A DNA stretch of 64,000 nucleotides from Quadrisphaera sp. RL12-1S. GTDB taxonomy: Bacteria > Actinomycetota > Actinomycetes > Actinomycetales > Quadrisphaeraceae. The notes beneath the pieces are model-generated. The model was given only the letters and a program-made list of their open reading frames with translations. It did no database searches and was not told the origin of the DNA. Where the stretch lies: the NCBI RefSeq assembly GCF_014270065.1, contig NZ_JACNME010000015.1:32408-96407 (forward strand), read 5' to 3'. Shown one piece after another: positions 56,650 to 64,000 of the stretch. Each line of letters begins with the position of its first letter. The first letter of the stretch is position 1. The translations under genes were made by a program, and so were the position numbers.

Positions 56650-58583
56650 CCGGAGCCCCCCGCGTGCTCGGTGACCGCTACGAGGTCTCCGAGCTGCTGG
56701 GGCGCGGCGGCATGGCGGAGGTCCACGCCGGGCGCGACCAGCGGCTCGGCCGCCGGGTCGCCATCAAGCTGCTGCGGTCGGACATGGCCCGGGACCCGGT
56801 CTTCCAGGCGCGCTTCCGCCGCGAGGCGCAGTCGACCGCGGGGTTGAACCACCCGGCGATCGTCGCCGTGTACGACACCGGCGAGGACGTCTGGACCGAG
56901 TCCGGCGGCGCGCAGGTCCGCACCCCGTACATCGTCATGGAGTACGTCGAGGGCCGCACGGTGCGCGAGCTGCTCGACGAGGCCGGTGGCGCCGGCCTGG
57001 GCACCCAGCGCGCCGTGGAGATCACCGCCGGGGTGCTCACCGCGCTGCAGGCCGCGCACGACGCCGGGATCGTCCACCGGGACGTCAAGCCCGCCAACGT
57101 CATGGTCACGCCCACCGGCGGCATCAAGGTCATGGACTTCGGCATCGCCCGCGCCGTGGCCGACTCCTCGGCCACGATGACCCAGACCAGCGCCGTCATC
57201 GGCACCGCGCAGTACCTCTCCCCCGAGCAGGCGCGCGGTGAGGTGGTGGACGCCCGCACGGACCTGTACTCCACCGGCTGCCTCGTCTACGAGCTGCTGA
57301 CCGGCCGCCCGCCGTTCATCGGCGACTCCCCGGTGGCGGTGGCCTACCAGCACGTCGGGGAGCTGCCCGCGCCGCCCAGCCAGTACAACCGCGCCGTCGA
57401 CGACGAGCTTGACCGGGTGGTGCTCAAGGCGCTGTCCAAGCTCCGCGACGACAGGTACTCCGACGCGCTGGAGTTCCGGGACGACCTGCTGGCCGCGGAG
57501 GCGGGCCATCCCGTCATGGCCCCCACGGTGGCCGTGGCGCACGCCGCGGCCACGCAGCACCTGCCGACCACCACCGAGGCGACCCGCGCCGTGGCGGCGG
57601 GGGGCTTCGTCAGCCGGCGCACCCGCACCGACCCCACGGGCCAGGCCGCGGCGGTCGACGCCCCGGTGACGGGCCAGTTCGCCGCGCAGCCCGAGCCCCG
57701 GCGGGGCAGCCGGGCGTTCATGTCGGTGCTCGTGGCCGTGCTCCTCGTGGTGCTCCTCCTGGTCGGGTGGCTCACCTACCGGGCCTACCAGGAGTCGAGC
57801 ATGGTCACGGTGCCGACGCTGGTCGGCAGCAGCCAGCAGACCGCCGAGGCGGCGCTGCGCGGCCAAGGGCTCTCGGTCAGCGGCACCACGCCCCGCGCGG
57901 ACTCCTCCGCCGCCGGCACCGTCATCGACTCGGACCCCAAGGCCGGCACCCGTGTGGAGGCCAAGTCCGGGGTCGCGCTCGTCGTCTCCAGCGGCCCTGC
58001 CGCGGTGCAGGTCCCCGACGTCACGGGGCGCACCGAGAGCCAGGCCAAGCAGGACCTCGAGGCGCGGGGCCTCATCGAGGGCACGGTCTCCCCGCAGGAC
58101 TCCTCCTTGCCGCAGGGCACGGTCATGAAGAGCGACCCGGCGGCCGACGCCGAGGTGCAGCCCGGGACCGCGGTCAACCTCGTCATCGCCTCCGGCAAGG
58201 TCGGGCTCACCGACCAGACCGGCAAGACGCAGGAGGCGGCCCAGGCGGCGCTCACCGCGCTGGGGCTGAGTCCGTCCTACACGGTGGAGCCGAGCGACGC
58301 CCCGGCCGGCCAGATCATCCGGCAGAGCCCGCCCTCGGGCAGCGTGGCGGTGGGCAGCATCGTGCAGCTGGTCGTCTCCGGCGGCCCCACGGCCACTGCG
58401 ACGACCACCGAGGCCCCGACGAGCCAGCCGACGGGCCAGCCCTCCGAGGGCGCCGGTGGTGGCCAGACCCCGAGCCAGAGCCCGTCGTCCAGCCAGTCCC
58501 CGAGCGGCACGCCGACGCAGGGGACCACGCTGGCCCCCGAGGACCCGGCGCCGACGGACTCTCCGACGAGGGGCTCCCGGTAG
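56646..58583 (+). CDS. pknB: PASTA-domain Ser/Thr kinase PknB (Stk1 family)
   Basis: 645 residues. Kinase domain about 10-275 (GRGGMAEV, VAIKLLRSD, HRDVKPAN, DFG, SPEQARGE), one helix (about 358-380), then three PASTA repeats (about 385-455, 456-520, 521-585; motifs VTVPTLVG, VQVPDVTG, GLTDQTGK) and a Ser/Pro/Thr tail. PASTA repeats bind muropeptides or lipid II and switch the kinase on. Three repeats rather than the commoner four. Confidence 0.95.
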   Translation: MTGAPRVLGDRYEVSELLGRGGMAEVHAGRDQRLGRRVAIKLLRSDMARDPVFQARFRREAQSTAGLNHPAIVAVYDTGEDVWTESGGAQVRTPYIVMEYVEGRTVRELLDEAGGAGLGTQRAVEITAGVLTALQAAHDAGIVHRDVKPANVMVTPTGGIKVMDFGIARAVADSSATMTQTSAVIGTAQYLSPEQARGEVVDARTDLYSTGCLVYELLTGRPPFIGDSPVAVAYQHVGELPAPPSQYNRAVDDELDRVVLKALSKLRDDRYSDALEFRDDLLAAEAGHPVMAPTVAVAHAAATQHLPTTTEATRAVAAGGFVSRRTRTDPTGQAAAVDAPVTGQFAAQPEPRRGSRAFMSVLVAVLLVVLLLVGWLTYRAYQESSMVTVPTLVGSSQQTAEAALRGQGLSVSGTTPRADSSAAGTVIDSDPKAGTRVEAKSGVALVVSSGPAAVQVPDVTGRTESQAKQDLEARGLIEGTVSPQDSSLPQGTVMKSDPAADAEVQPGTAVNLVIASGKVGLTDQTGKTQEAAQAALTALGLSPSYTVEPSDAPAGQIIRQSPPSGSVAVGSIVQLVVSGGPTATATTTEAPTSQPTGQPSEGAGGGQTPSQSPSSSQSPSGTPTQGTTLAPEDPAPTDSPTRGSR

Positions 58584-58600
58584 GGCTCAGCACGGGCTCC

Positions 58601-58620
58601 GGGCGGCGGCGCCGCTGCCC
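58601..58620. terminator. Possible short terminator between pknB and the amidotransferase gene
   Basis: A GC inverted repeat (58601-58608 with 58613-58620, one G-T pair) with a 4-nt loop lies in the 40-bp gap between the convergent genes. There is no T-run. Confidence 0.35.
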
Positions 58621-58623
58621 CTG

Positions 58624-59289
58624 TCAGGCGGAGCGGGGCTGCTGCTCGGCGCGGACGAGGGGGGCCATGCCGGCGGAGCGCTCGACGGCGCCGTCGTCAC
58701 CGCAGACCTCGAGCCAGTTGGCCAGCAGCCGGTGCCCCCCCTGCGTGAGCACCGACTCCGGGTGGAACTGCACGCCGTAGAGCGGCAGGTCTCGGTGCTG
58801 GAGGGCCATCACCACGCCACCGGTGGTGCGGCCGGTGACCACCAGCTCGGCGGGCACGGTGTCGGACACCACGGCCAGGGAGTGGTACCGGGTGGCGGTG
58901 AAGGGCTGCGGCAGCCCGTGGAGCACGCCCTCGCCCTCGTGGACGACGTCGCTGGTCTTCCCGTGGAGCAGCTCCTCCGCGTGCGTCACGGTGGCCCCGT
59001 AGACCTCGCCCAGAGCCTGGTGGCCCAGGCAGACGCCGAGCATCGGCGTGCGGGTGTCCGCGCAGCGCCGCACGAGGTCCGGACTGGCCCCCGCGTCCTG
59101 GGGGGCTCCGGGTCCCGGGGACAGCAGGACGCCGTCCATGCCGTCGAGCACGCTCCCGCCGTCCAGCGACGGGTCGTCGTTGCGGAGCACGCGGCAGTCG
59201 ACGCCGAGCTGCTCGAGGTAGCCCACGATCGTCCAGACGAAGCTGTCGTAGTTGTCGACGACGAGCACGCGGCGGCCGGTGGAGGTCAT
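58624..59289 (-). CDS. trpG: Anthranilate/aminodeoxychorismate synthase glutamine amidotransferase
   Basis: A 221-residue class I amidotransferase. VVDNYDSFVWTIVGYLEQLG (about 9-28), the oxyanion loop SPGPGAP, nucleophile Cys in GVCLGHQALG (about 84), and FHPESVL (His/Glu, about 178) make an intact triad. It passes ammonia from glutamine to a chorismate-using partner. TrpG and PabA cannot be told apart here. The ATG is preceded by TACGGT at 6 nt and also overlaps the DUF881 stop by 4 bp. Confidence 0.92.
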   Translation of the reverse strand: MTSTGRRVLVVDNYDSFVWTIVGYLEQLGVDCRVLRNDDPSLDGGSVLDGMDGVLLSPGPGAPQDAGASPDLVRRCADTRTPMLGVCLGHQALGEVYGATVTHAEELLHGKTSDVVHEGEGVLHGLPQPFTATRYHSLAVVSDTVPAELVVTGRTTGGVVMALQHRDLPLYGVQFHPESVLTQGGHRLLANWLEVCGDDGAVERSAGMAPLVRAEQQPRSA

Positions 59290-60107
59290 CGAGGAACCGT
59301 AGCGTGGGCGAGCTGCAGGGAGCCGTCCCAACCGGGCACGCTGACGTCCTCCTGACGCAGCTGCCACCCCAGACCCACCCGGGCGGCGTCGGACAGGTAG
59401 GCCCGCACGGCCGGTGAGGAGTCGACCGCGGCCTTGAGCGCCGCGGGGTCACCGACCGCTCTCACGGTGTAGGGCGGGGCGTACAGGCGTCCCTGCAGGC
59501 GCAGGACGTTGCCCACGCAGCGCACCGCGGAGGTGGAGATGATCCGCTGGTCCTGGAGCCCCACCGCGGTCGCGCCCCCCGCCCACAGGGCGTTGACCAC
59601 GGCCTGGAGGTCCTGCTGGTGGACGATGAGGACGTCGGCCGAGACGCCGCTGGCGCCCGAGGCGGCGGTGTCCGCGGCGCGCGGCGCGTCGTCCAGGGTG
59701 ATCACCAGGCCCGGGCCGTCGACGGGGTCGAGACCGGCGGCACCGGCCAGCGCGCCCGCCTCGGACTGCAGCTGCTGGGCGGCCGGGTCGTCCACCTCCT
59801 GGCCGAGCCGGGAGACCTCCTCCTGCAGCTGCGCGAGGCGCCGGTCGTCGCGGGCGACGTCCCGCTCGCGGGCCACCACCTGGCTGCGCAGGTCGCTGGT
59901 GCTGGCCCGCAGGTCCGTGCCGTCGGCGGTGCGCGCCGAGGTCGCGAACAGCGCGCCCGCCAGCACGAGGACGACGACGACGGCGGCAGCGCCGAGGCTC
60001 GGGCGGGACCAGCGGCGGCGCGTCGGGCCGCTGCGACCGCCGTCCTCGGGGTCCTGCCGCGGTGACGGCTCAGCGGCGGGCACGGGCTCGTGCGCAGCGT
60101 CCGTCAC
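59286..60107 (-). CDS. DUF881 membrane protein
   Basis: 273 residues. Cytoplasmic start, one helix (about 38-57, LGAAAVVVVLVLAGALFAT), coiled-coil stretch (about 68-110, QVVARERDVARDDRRLAQLQ), then the DUF881 domain with GPGLVITLDD (about 140) and VQDL-like VNALWAGGATAVGLQDQRI. Widely kept beside crgA and pknB in Actinobacteria; role unknown. AGGAGGGCGA precedes the GTG. In many relatives a class E sortase gene lies between it and trpG; here there is none. Confidence 0.88.
   Translation of the reverse strand: MTDAAHEPVPAAEPSPRQDPEDGGRSGPTRRRWSRPSLGAAAVVVVLVLAGALFATSARTADGTDLRASTSDLRSQVVARERDVARDDRRLAQLQEEVSRLGQEVDDPAAQQLQSEAGALAGAAGLDPVDGPGLVITLDDAPRAADTAASGASGVSADVLIVHQQDLQAVVNALWAGGATAVGLQDQRIISTSAVRCVGNVLRLQGRLYAPPYTVRAVGDPAALKAAVDSSPAVRAYLSDAARVGLGWQLRQEDVSVPGWDGSLQLAHATVPR
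59296..59301 (-). promoter_or_regulatory. -10 box of trpG inside the DUF881 gene end (leaderless)
   Basis: TACGGT on the minus strand lies 6 nt before ATG 59289, within the last codons of the DUF881 gene. It would allow trpG to be expressed apart from DUF881. Confidence 0.45.
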
Positions 60108-60176
60108 GGCTCGCCCTCCTCGCCCGGTGCGGGCGACTACCCTCGGGCCCTGACACAGCCCTGCTGAGGAGGACCG

Positions 60177-60425
60177 GTGCCCGAGTCGAGGATACGTCGC
60201 CGCCGCGCGTGGACAGCCCCGCGCGAGAAGAGCGCCGGGCCCCGCCCGAGCCCCCGCTGGTGGGTGACCGTCATGCTCGCGCTGATGGTGCTCGGGCTGG
60301 TGTGGATCGTCGTCTACTACCTCAGCGGCGCCACGTACCCCGTACCGGCGCTGGGCCCGTGGAACCTGGGCGTGGGCTTCGGCGTGGTGCTGATCGGCTT
60401 CGCCATGACCACCCGCTGGCGCTGA
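60177..60425 (+). CDS. crgA: Cell division protein CrgA
   Basis: 82 residues: a basic N-terminus and two membrane helices (about 28-50 and 62-80), with PVPALGPWNLGVGFGVVLIGFAM typical of CrgA, which recruits divisome proteins and coordinates growth with septation. AGGAGGA precedes GTG 60177. It diverges from DUF881 across a 69-bp gap. Confidence 0.92.
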   Translation: MPESRIRRRRAWTAPREKSAGPRPSPRWWVTVMLALMVLGLVWIVVYYLSGATYPVPALGPWNLGVGFGVVLIGFAMTTRWR

Positions 60426-60453
60426 CGCACCCCGCTCCTGCGGGGCCGGCGCC

Positions 60454-61314
60454 TCACAGGAGCCCGGTGGCCGCCATCCGCGTCACGGCGGCCACCAGGA
60501 GGACCAGGGCGACGGCGGCCGCTCCGGCCGCCTGCACGGGGGTCCGGGCCCGCTGGGGCGCGTACGCGTACACCGCCCCGAGCGCCAGGCCCGTGACCAG
60601 CCCTCCCAGGTGCGCCTGCCAGGCGATGCCCGGCACCAGGAAGCCGATCGCCCCGTTGATGACGATGAGCACGACCACCTGGCCGAACTGCTGGTTGAGC
60701 TTGCGCTGGACCAGCACGAGGGCGCCGAAGAGGCCGAAGACGGCGCCGGAGGCCCCCACCGACACGATCCCCCAGCCCCGGCTGTCGGGGCTCACGAGCA
60801 GCAGGGTCCCCACGGATCCGCCGAAGGCCGTGATGAGGTACAGCGCCGCGAAGCGCAGCCTGCCGAACTGCTGCTCCAGGTAGGAGCCGAAGAGGTAGAG
60901 CGCGTACATGTTGAACGCGATGTGGATCACACCGCCGTGCAGGAACGCGGCCGTGAGAAAGCGCCACGGCTCCGCTGCGGCCACCACGGGCGCGAACCCG
61001 AGCGCGTAGGGGAGCCCCGGCAGGGCCGCGTACTGCACGAGGAAGACCGCGACGCAGATCCCGATGATGCTGAGCGTCACCACGGGGCGGCCGCGGCGCA
61101 CCGTGGCGCCGAAGGCCGTGCGGGCCTGCCGCGCACCGCGGGAGCCCTCGCGCACGCAGTCGACGCACTGGAACCCCACCGCCGCGGGCCGCTGGCACTC
61201 GGGGCAGGTCGGCCGCTCGCAGCGCTGGCAGCGGACGTAGGCGACCCGGTCGGGGTGGCGGGGGCAGACCGGGTCCTGCCCGGGAGCCTGGGGCCCCCAG
61301 GCAGGATCGGTCAC
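60454..61314 (-). CDS. Rhomboid-family intramembrane serine protease with zinc-finger head
   Basis: 286 residues. An N-terminal B-box-like zinc finger (CPRHPDRVAYVRCQRC ... CPEC ... CVDC, about 17-54) is followed by six helices. AFLHGGVIHIAFNMYAL is the rhomboid His/Asn helix, GASGAVFG (about 189) carries the catalytic Ser and WQAHLGGLVTG (about 239) the catalytic His. It cleaves membrane proteins within the bilayer. It follows the cyclophilin gene with a 15-bp gap. Confidence 0.93.
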   Translation of the reverse strand: MTDPAWGPQAPGQDPVCPRHPDRVAYVRCQRCERPTCPECQRPAAVGFQCVDCVREGSRGARQARTAFGATVRRGRPVVTLSIIGICVAVFLVQYAALPGLPYALGFAPVVAAAEPWRFLTAAFLHGGVIHIAFNMYALYLFGSYLEQQFGRLRFAALYLITAFGGSVGTLLLVSPDSRGWGIVSVGASGAVFGLFGALVLVQRKLNQQFGQVVVLIVINGAIGFLVPGIAWQAHLGGLVTGLALGAVYAYAPQRARTPVQAAGAAAVALVLLVAAVTRMAATGLL

Positions 61315-61329
61315 GCGGTCACCTGGTCG

Positions 61330-61851
61330 TCACTCGCCGATCTCGACGGACTCGAGCACCACGGGCTCCACCGGGCGGTCCATGGCCCCCGTGCGGACAC
61401 CGGCGATGGCGTCGACGACCTTCTTGCTCTCCTCGTCGGCGACCTCGCCGAAGATCGTGTGCTTGCCCTGCAGCCACGTGGTCGGTGCCACGGTGATGAA
61501 GAACTGCGAGCCGTTGGTGCCCTGTCCACCGCGCTTGCCCGCGTTGGCCATGGCCAGCAGGTAGGGCTTGGTGAAGGTCAGCTCGGGGTGGATCTCGTCG
61601 TCGAACGTGTAGCCCGGGCCGCCCGTGCCGTTCCCGACCGGGTCACCGCCCTGGACCATGAAGCCCGGGATGACGCGGTGGAAGGTGAGACCGTCGAAGA
61701 ACCTGTCGGTGCGCTTGGCACCGGTCTGCGGGTCGGTCCACTCCTTCTCACCCGTCGCCAGACCGGTGAAGTTGGCCACGGTCTTGGGAGCGTGGTCGGG
61801 GAACAGCACCACGCGGACGTCCCCGTGGTTCGTGTGCAGCGTCGCCTCCAT
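61330..61851 (-). CDS. Peptidyl-prolyl cis-trans isomerase (cyclophilin)
   Basis: 173 residues starting MEATLHTNHG (ATG 61860 would add three residues; the inner ATG has a GGATGGGG site). FHRVIPGFMVQGGDP (about 57-71) and NGSQFFI (about 113) are the cyclophilin active-site segments, with the CYP helix KTVANFTGLATGE. A cytosolic protein-folding catalyst. Confidence 0.93.
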   Translation of the reverse strand: MEATLHTNHGDVRVVLFPDHAPKTVANFTGLATGEKEWTDPQTGAKRTDRFFDGLTFHRVIPGFMVQGGDPVGNGTGGPGYTFDDEIHPELTFTKPYLLAMANAGKRGGQGTNGSQFFITVAPTTWLQGKHTIFGEVADEESKKVVDAIAGVRTGAMDRPVEPVVLESVEIGE

Positions 61852-61962
61852 GCGCCCCATCCTCGCACCTGCGCCGATCTCGCCCCCTCGCTGGGCGAGC
61901 GGGAGCCCCTCCCGGCAGGATGGGCGCCGACGGTCCGGGAGCCGGGCCCGGGAGGAGGACGC

Positions 61963-63174
61963 GTGTTCGGGAGGAAGAACCGAGCGGAGCGGACCGCCGC
62001 GGCGGTCAGCCACGCCACCAAGGCGGCCGGGGCGACGCTCGCCGGCAAGGCGGAGCAGCGCGCCGCGCAGGTGGCGGGAGAGCTCGCACAGGTCAAGGGC
62101 GCGGCGAAGGGCGCCGGCCACAGCGTGGTCGCGTCGGGTGCTGCCCTGCAGGCGGGTGCGCTGAGCAGCGCCCAGCGCATCGCGAAGAGCGCCGAGGACT
62201 GGAAGAAGCAGGCGGGGCCGGCGGCCTCGCACGCCAAGGACGCCGCGGTCGGCTACGCGGGCCAGGCCCGCGAGTGGGCGCAGCCGCGGGTGGAGGAGGC
62301 CTACGCCAAGGCCGTGCCGCTCGTGGTGGACGCGAAGGACCGCAGCATCCGCGCTGCGGCCCCCAAGGTGGAGCACGCCGCCGAGTCGCTGGTCCCCCAC
62401 GTAGACCACGCCCGCGACACCATCGTCGAGGAGTGGCTGCCCCGCGCCGTCGCCGCCGTGAGCGCCGCCGCCGCGGCCGCCGCGGCCAAGGCCGGCGAGG
62501 CCACCGACGCCGCGGCCACGAGCACCACGGCCGGGCTCAAGAAGGTCAGCGGGAGCCCGCTCATCAGCGCCAAGGCCGCGCGGAAGGCGGCTCGCCGCCG
62601 CCGCACGCGCCGCTTCCTGCTGTTCACGACCATCGCCGGTGCCGCCGGCGCTGCGGGCTGGGCCGTGTGGAAGTCGCGCCAGCAGGCCGTGGTGGACCCG
62701 TGGGTCCCCGCCACCGCCCCGGGCACGGGCGTGAGCTCGTCGGCCGACCACAGCCGCCTGTCCTCCTCCACGCCGGGCTCCTCCGGCGCCGCCGGGTCGA
62801 CCCTGGGCGGGGGGAGCGCCGCCAGCGCGTCCTCGGACGTCGACACTCCCGCGGCCGACGGGTCCTCCAAGGCCCAGGACGCGTCGGCGACGGTGGAGAA
62901 GGTCGTCGACAAGGCCGCGAGCAAGGTGCAGGAGGCCGTCTCCAAGGTCACCGGTGCCGCCGTCGACTCGGCGAGCTCCGTGCAGGACACGGTCGAGAAG
63001 GCCGCCGAGAAGACGGTGGACAAGGCCGGCGACGTCCAGGAGAAGGTCGAGGAGGCTGCGGACAAGGCCAAGGACGCGGCGAACGACGCCGCGGACAAGG
63101 CTGACGGCTCCAGCTCGTCGGCGGCGAGCAGCCGTCCCAAGCCCCAGCCGCGCACCAAGCCGTCAGGCTCCTGA
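61963..63174 (+). CDS. DUF5324-like Ala/Lys-rich single-pass membrane protein
   Basis: 403 residues. N-terminal roughly 205 residues are amphipathic, Ala/Lys/Glu-rich and helical (apolipoprotein- or LEA-like spacing). Then comes a basic stretch AARRRRTRR, one helix (about 225-242, FLLFTTIAGAAGAAGWAVW) and a DPWVPA motif. A Ser/Gly linker and a second helical Ala/Asp/Lys repeat region (about 300-385) follow. It resembles the DUF5324 proteins at the same locus in streptomycetes. Function unknown; a membrane scaffold is a guess. GGAGGAGGA precedes the GTG. Confidence 0.7.
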   Translation: MFGRKNRAERTAAAVSHATKAAGATLAGKAEQRAAQVAGELAQVKGAAKGAGHSVVASGAALQAGALSSAQRIAKSAEDWKKQAGPAASHAKDAAVGYAGQAREWAQPRVEEAYAKAVPLVVDAKDRSIRAAAPKVEHAAESLVPHVDHARDTIVEEWLPRAVAAVSAAAAAAAAKAGEATDAAATSTTAGLKKVSGSPLISAKAARKAARRRRTRRFLLFTTIAGAAGAAGWAVWKSRQQAVVDPWVPATAPGTGVSSSADHSRLSSSTPGSSGAAGSTLGGGSAASASSDVDTPAADGSSKAQDASATVEKVVDKAASKVQEAVSKVTGAAVDSASSVQDTVEKAAEKTVDKAGDVQEKVEEAADKAKDAANDAADKADGSSSSAASSRPKPQPRTKPSGS

Positions 63175-63178
63175 CGGA

Positions 63179-63196
63179 GGGCCTCTCCGGAGGCCC
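63179..63196 (+). terminator. Small hairpin after the DUF5324-like gene
   Basis: A 7-bp stem GGGCCTC/GAGGCCC (63179-63185 with 63190-63196) around TCCG, 4 nt after the stop. Confidence 0.4.
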
Positions 63197-63199
63197 CCG

Positions 63200-63247
63200 G
63201 CAGCGCGAAGGCCGGTCACCCGTTCGGGTGGCCGGCCTTCGTGCTGC
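63200..63247 (+). terminator. Strong 22-bp terminator hairpin
   Basis: The stem 63200-63221 with 63226-63247 closes a GTTC loop. Its two non-Watson-Crick positions are G-U pairs in plus-strand RNA, so it is continuous for the DUF5324-like transcript. It also lies just past the 3' end of tRNA-Ala, where it could stop the tRNA transcript from the other side. Confidence 0.75.
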
Positions 63248-63260
63248 GTGTGTCTCCGAG

Positions 63261-63333
63261 TGGAGGCGAGGGGACTCGAACCCCTAACCCCCTGCATGCA
63301 AAGCAGGTGCGCTACCAATTGCGCCACGCCCCC
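63261..63333 (-). tRNA. tRNA-Ala (TGC)
   Basis: A 73-nt gene with acceptor stem GGGGGCG/CGCCTCC, anticodon loop with TGC between CTGCTT and ATGCAG, T-loop GTTCGAGTC and discriminator A. The acceptor stem has a G3-U70 pair, the alanine identity element. CCA is not encoded. It follows tRNA-Ile by 14 bp in the same direction. Confidence 0.96.
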
Positions 63334-63347
63334 GGGGGCACGTCGAG

Positions 63348-63421
63348 TGGGCCTAACAGGACTTGAACCTGTGACCTCTTCCTTATCAGGGAAGCGCTCT
63401 AACCAACTGAGCTATAGGCCC
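63348..63421 (-). tRNA. tRNA-Ile (GAT)
   Basis: A 74-nt gene with acceptor stem GGGCCTA/TAGGCCC, D-arm AGCTCAGTTGGTTAGAGC, anticodon GAT in CTGATAA, T-loop GTTCAAGTC, discriminator A. Lies 53 bp after the DUF3566 stop, as in other actinobacterial gyrA regions. Confidence 0.96.
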
Positions 63422-63474
63422 GGGCCGGAGCGCACGCGCATCCGGGTGGAACGAGGTTACCGCACGCCCGGAGG

Positions 63475-64000
63475 TCAGTCGTCGCTGAGGGTCAGCCGGA
63501 CGCCGCCGACGAGGCCGCTGGCCAGGTTGTAGAGGACCGCGGCGATGGTGCTGATGAGCGTGAGCAGGACGACGTCGACGACGGCGAGGAAGACCGTGAC
63601 CGACAGCACGCGCGACAGGCTCAGCAGGTCCGCCACCCGGAAGTTGCTCTCGGTGCCGACGACGTCGCTGATGACGCTGTCGAGCTGGGTGAAGACGCCC
63701 ATGCCGTCCAGGACCACCCACAGCACCGTCACCGCGACCACGGCGATGATGCCCAGGGCCACCGACAGCAGGAACGCCAGCCGCGCCACCGACCACAGGC
63801 TGACCCGGGACAGGCTGAGCTTGACCCGGCGCGGCGCCTCCCCGGCGGGGGTGGGCGCCGCGTGTCCCGCCTCGGTGCGCTCCGCGGCCGGCGCCTCGGA
63901 GCCGGCGCGCGCCGGCCGCACGGCGGTGGGAGCCGCCGCCTGCGGCGCGGCGGCCGGAGGCGGTGGGAGCCGCCGCCTGCGGCGCGGCGGCCGGTGCTTG
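63475..64000 (-). CDS. DUF3566 membrane protein (5' end outside window)
   Basis: The frame runs past base 64000; the conserved part is the last about 120 residues. RVKLSLSRVSLWSVARLAFLL begins the domain, followed by a first helix (SVALGIIAVVAVTVLWVVLDG), the VFTQLDSVISDVVG loop and a second helix (VDVVLLTLISTIAAVLYNLASG). DUF3566 proteins usually follow gyrA. The N-terminal part is Ala/Pro/Arg-rich and carries a 36-bp repeat. GTG 63921 could also serve as a start within the repeat region. Confidence 0.88.
   Translation of the reverse strand, partial: KHRPPRRRRRLPPPPAAAPQAAAPTAVRPARAGSEAPAAERTEAGHAAPTPAGEAPRRVKLSLSRVSLWSVARLAFLLSVALGIIAVVAVTVLWVVLDGMGVFTQLDSVISDVVGTESNFRVADLLSLSRVLSVTVFLAVVDVVLLTLISTIAAVLYNLASGLVGGVRLTLSDD
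63922..63994. repeat. Two 36-bp direct repeats at a 37-bp period
   Basis: 63922-63957 and 63959-63994 are identical. Because the period is 37, the two copies are read in different frames of the DUF3566 gene (Ala/Pro-Gln-rich in one, Arg/Pro-rich in the other) without creating a stop. Confidence 0.85.

Noticed and set aside
58624..59289. Carbamoyl-phosphate synthase small chain
   Set aside because: Too short and lacking the N-terminal CarA domain; the motifs match the TrpG/PabA group.
63922..63994. CRISPR repeats
   Set aside because: Only two direct copies with a 1-bp gap and no spacers; no cas genes in the window.

Overview
This is about 64 kb of very GC-rich actinobacterial chromosome. Coding is tight, GTG starts and 4-bp ATGA/GTGA overlaps are common, and no mobile genes, rRNA or CRISPR are visible. 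The right third (about 49-64 kb) is the conserved block that lies next to gyrA/oriC in Actinobacteria: tRNA-Leu, fhaA-fhaB-pstP-rodA-pbpA-pknA-pknB, trpG-like amidotransferase, DUF881, crgA, rhomboid, cyclophilin, DUF5324-like protein, tRNA-Ala, tRNA-Ile and DUF3566. gyrA is expected just beyond base 64000. Gene content and style suggest Kineosporiales (Kineococcus/Quadrisphaera-like); this is inference only.

Layout: 1-5.4 kb is a cyclitol/sugar module: a LacI regulator facing a phytanoyl-CoA-type dioxygenase, an inositol dehydrogenase and two TIM-barrel isomerase/dehydratase proteins. 5.4-9.4 kb is PEP synthase, its regulatory kinase/phosphorylase and an unknown gene. 9.5-16.2 kb holds thioesterase, a pterin dehydratase-VOC fusion, serS, a lipid kinase, pheA, an RsbW-type ATPase, a quinone oxidoreductase and a tiny zinc ribbon. 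16.2-22 kb holds an L,D-transpeptidase, a DUF4232 lipoprotein, a two-component system, a rhodanese and a CNNM/CorC protein. 22.1-27.3 kb holds an NTF2-like protein, an Fpg/Nei glycosylase and a zinc-type ABC importer with a Zur-like operator. 27.4-36.4 kb holds an MFS exporter, PspC, phosphoglucomutase, a SpoIIE-type phosphatase, HelD, an ECF sigma factor with SnoaL tail and a YitT protein. 36.5-43.1 kb is a complete Mrp antiporter operon (A/B fused, C-G). 43.2-49.1 kb is a Zn alcohol dehydrogenase and the olefin operon oleA-oleBC-oleD.

Two patterns cut across the genes. First, three short perfect hairpins share GTGATCA ends but differ in stem and loop. One sits in frame inside the LacI gene, one lies behind the dioxygenase, and one overlaps the stop of mrpG between convergent genes. 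Second, at least nine genes carry a TAnnnT box exactly 6-7 nt before a GTG/ATG start, which implies leaderless mRNAs and fixes several start codons. The 3' half of the L,D-transpeptidase gene also has codon usage clearly unlike its neighbours.
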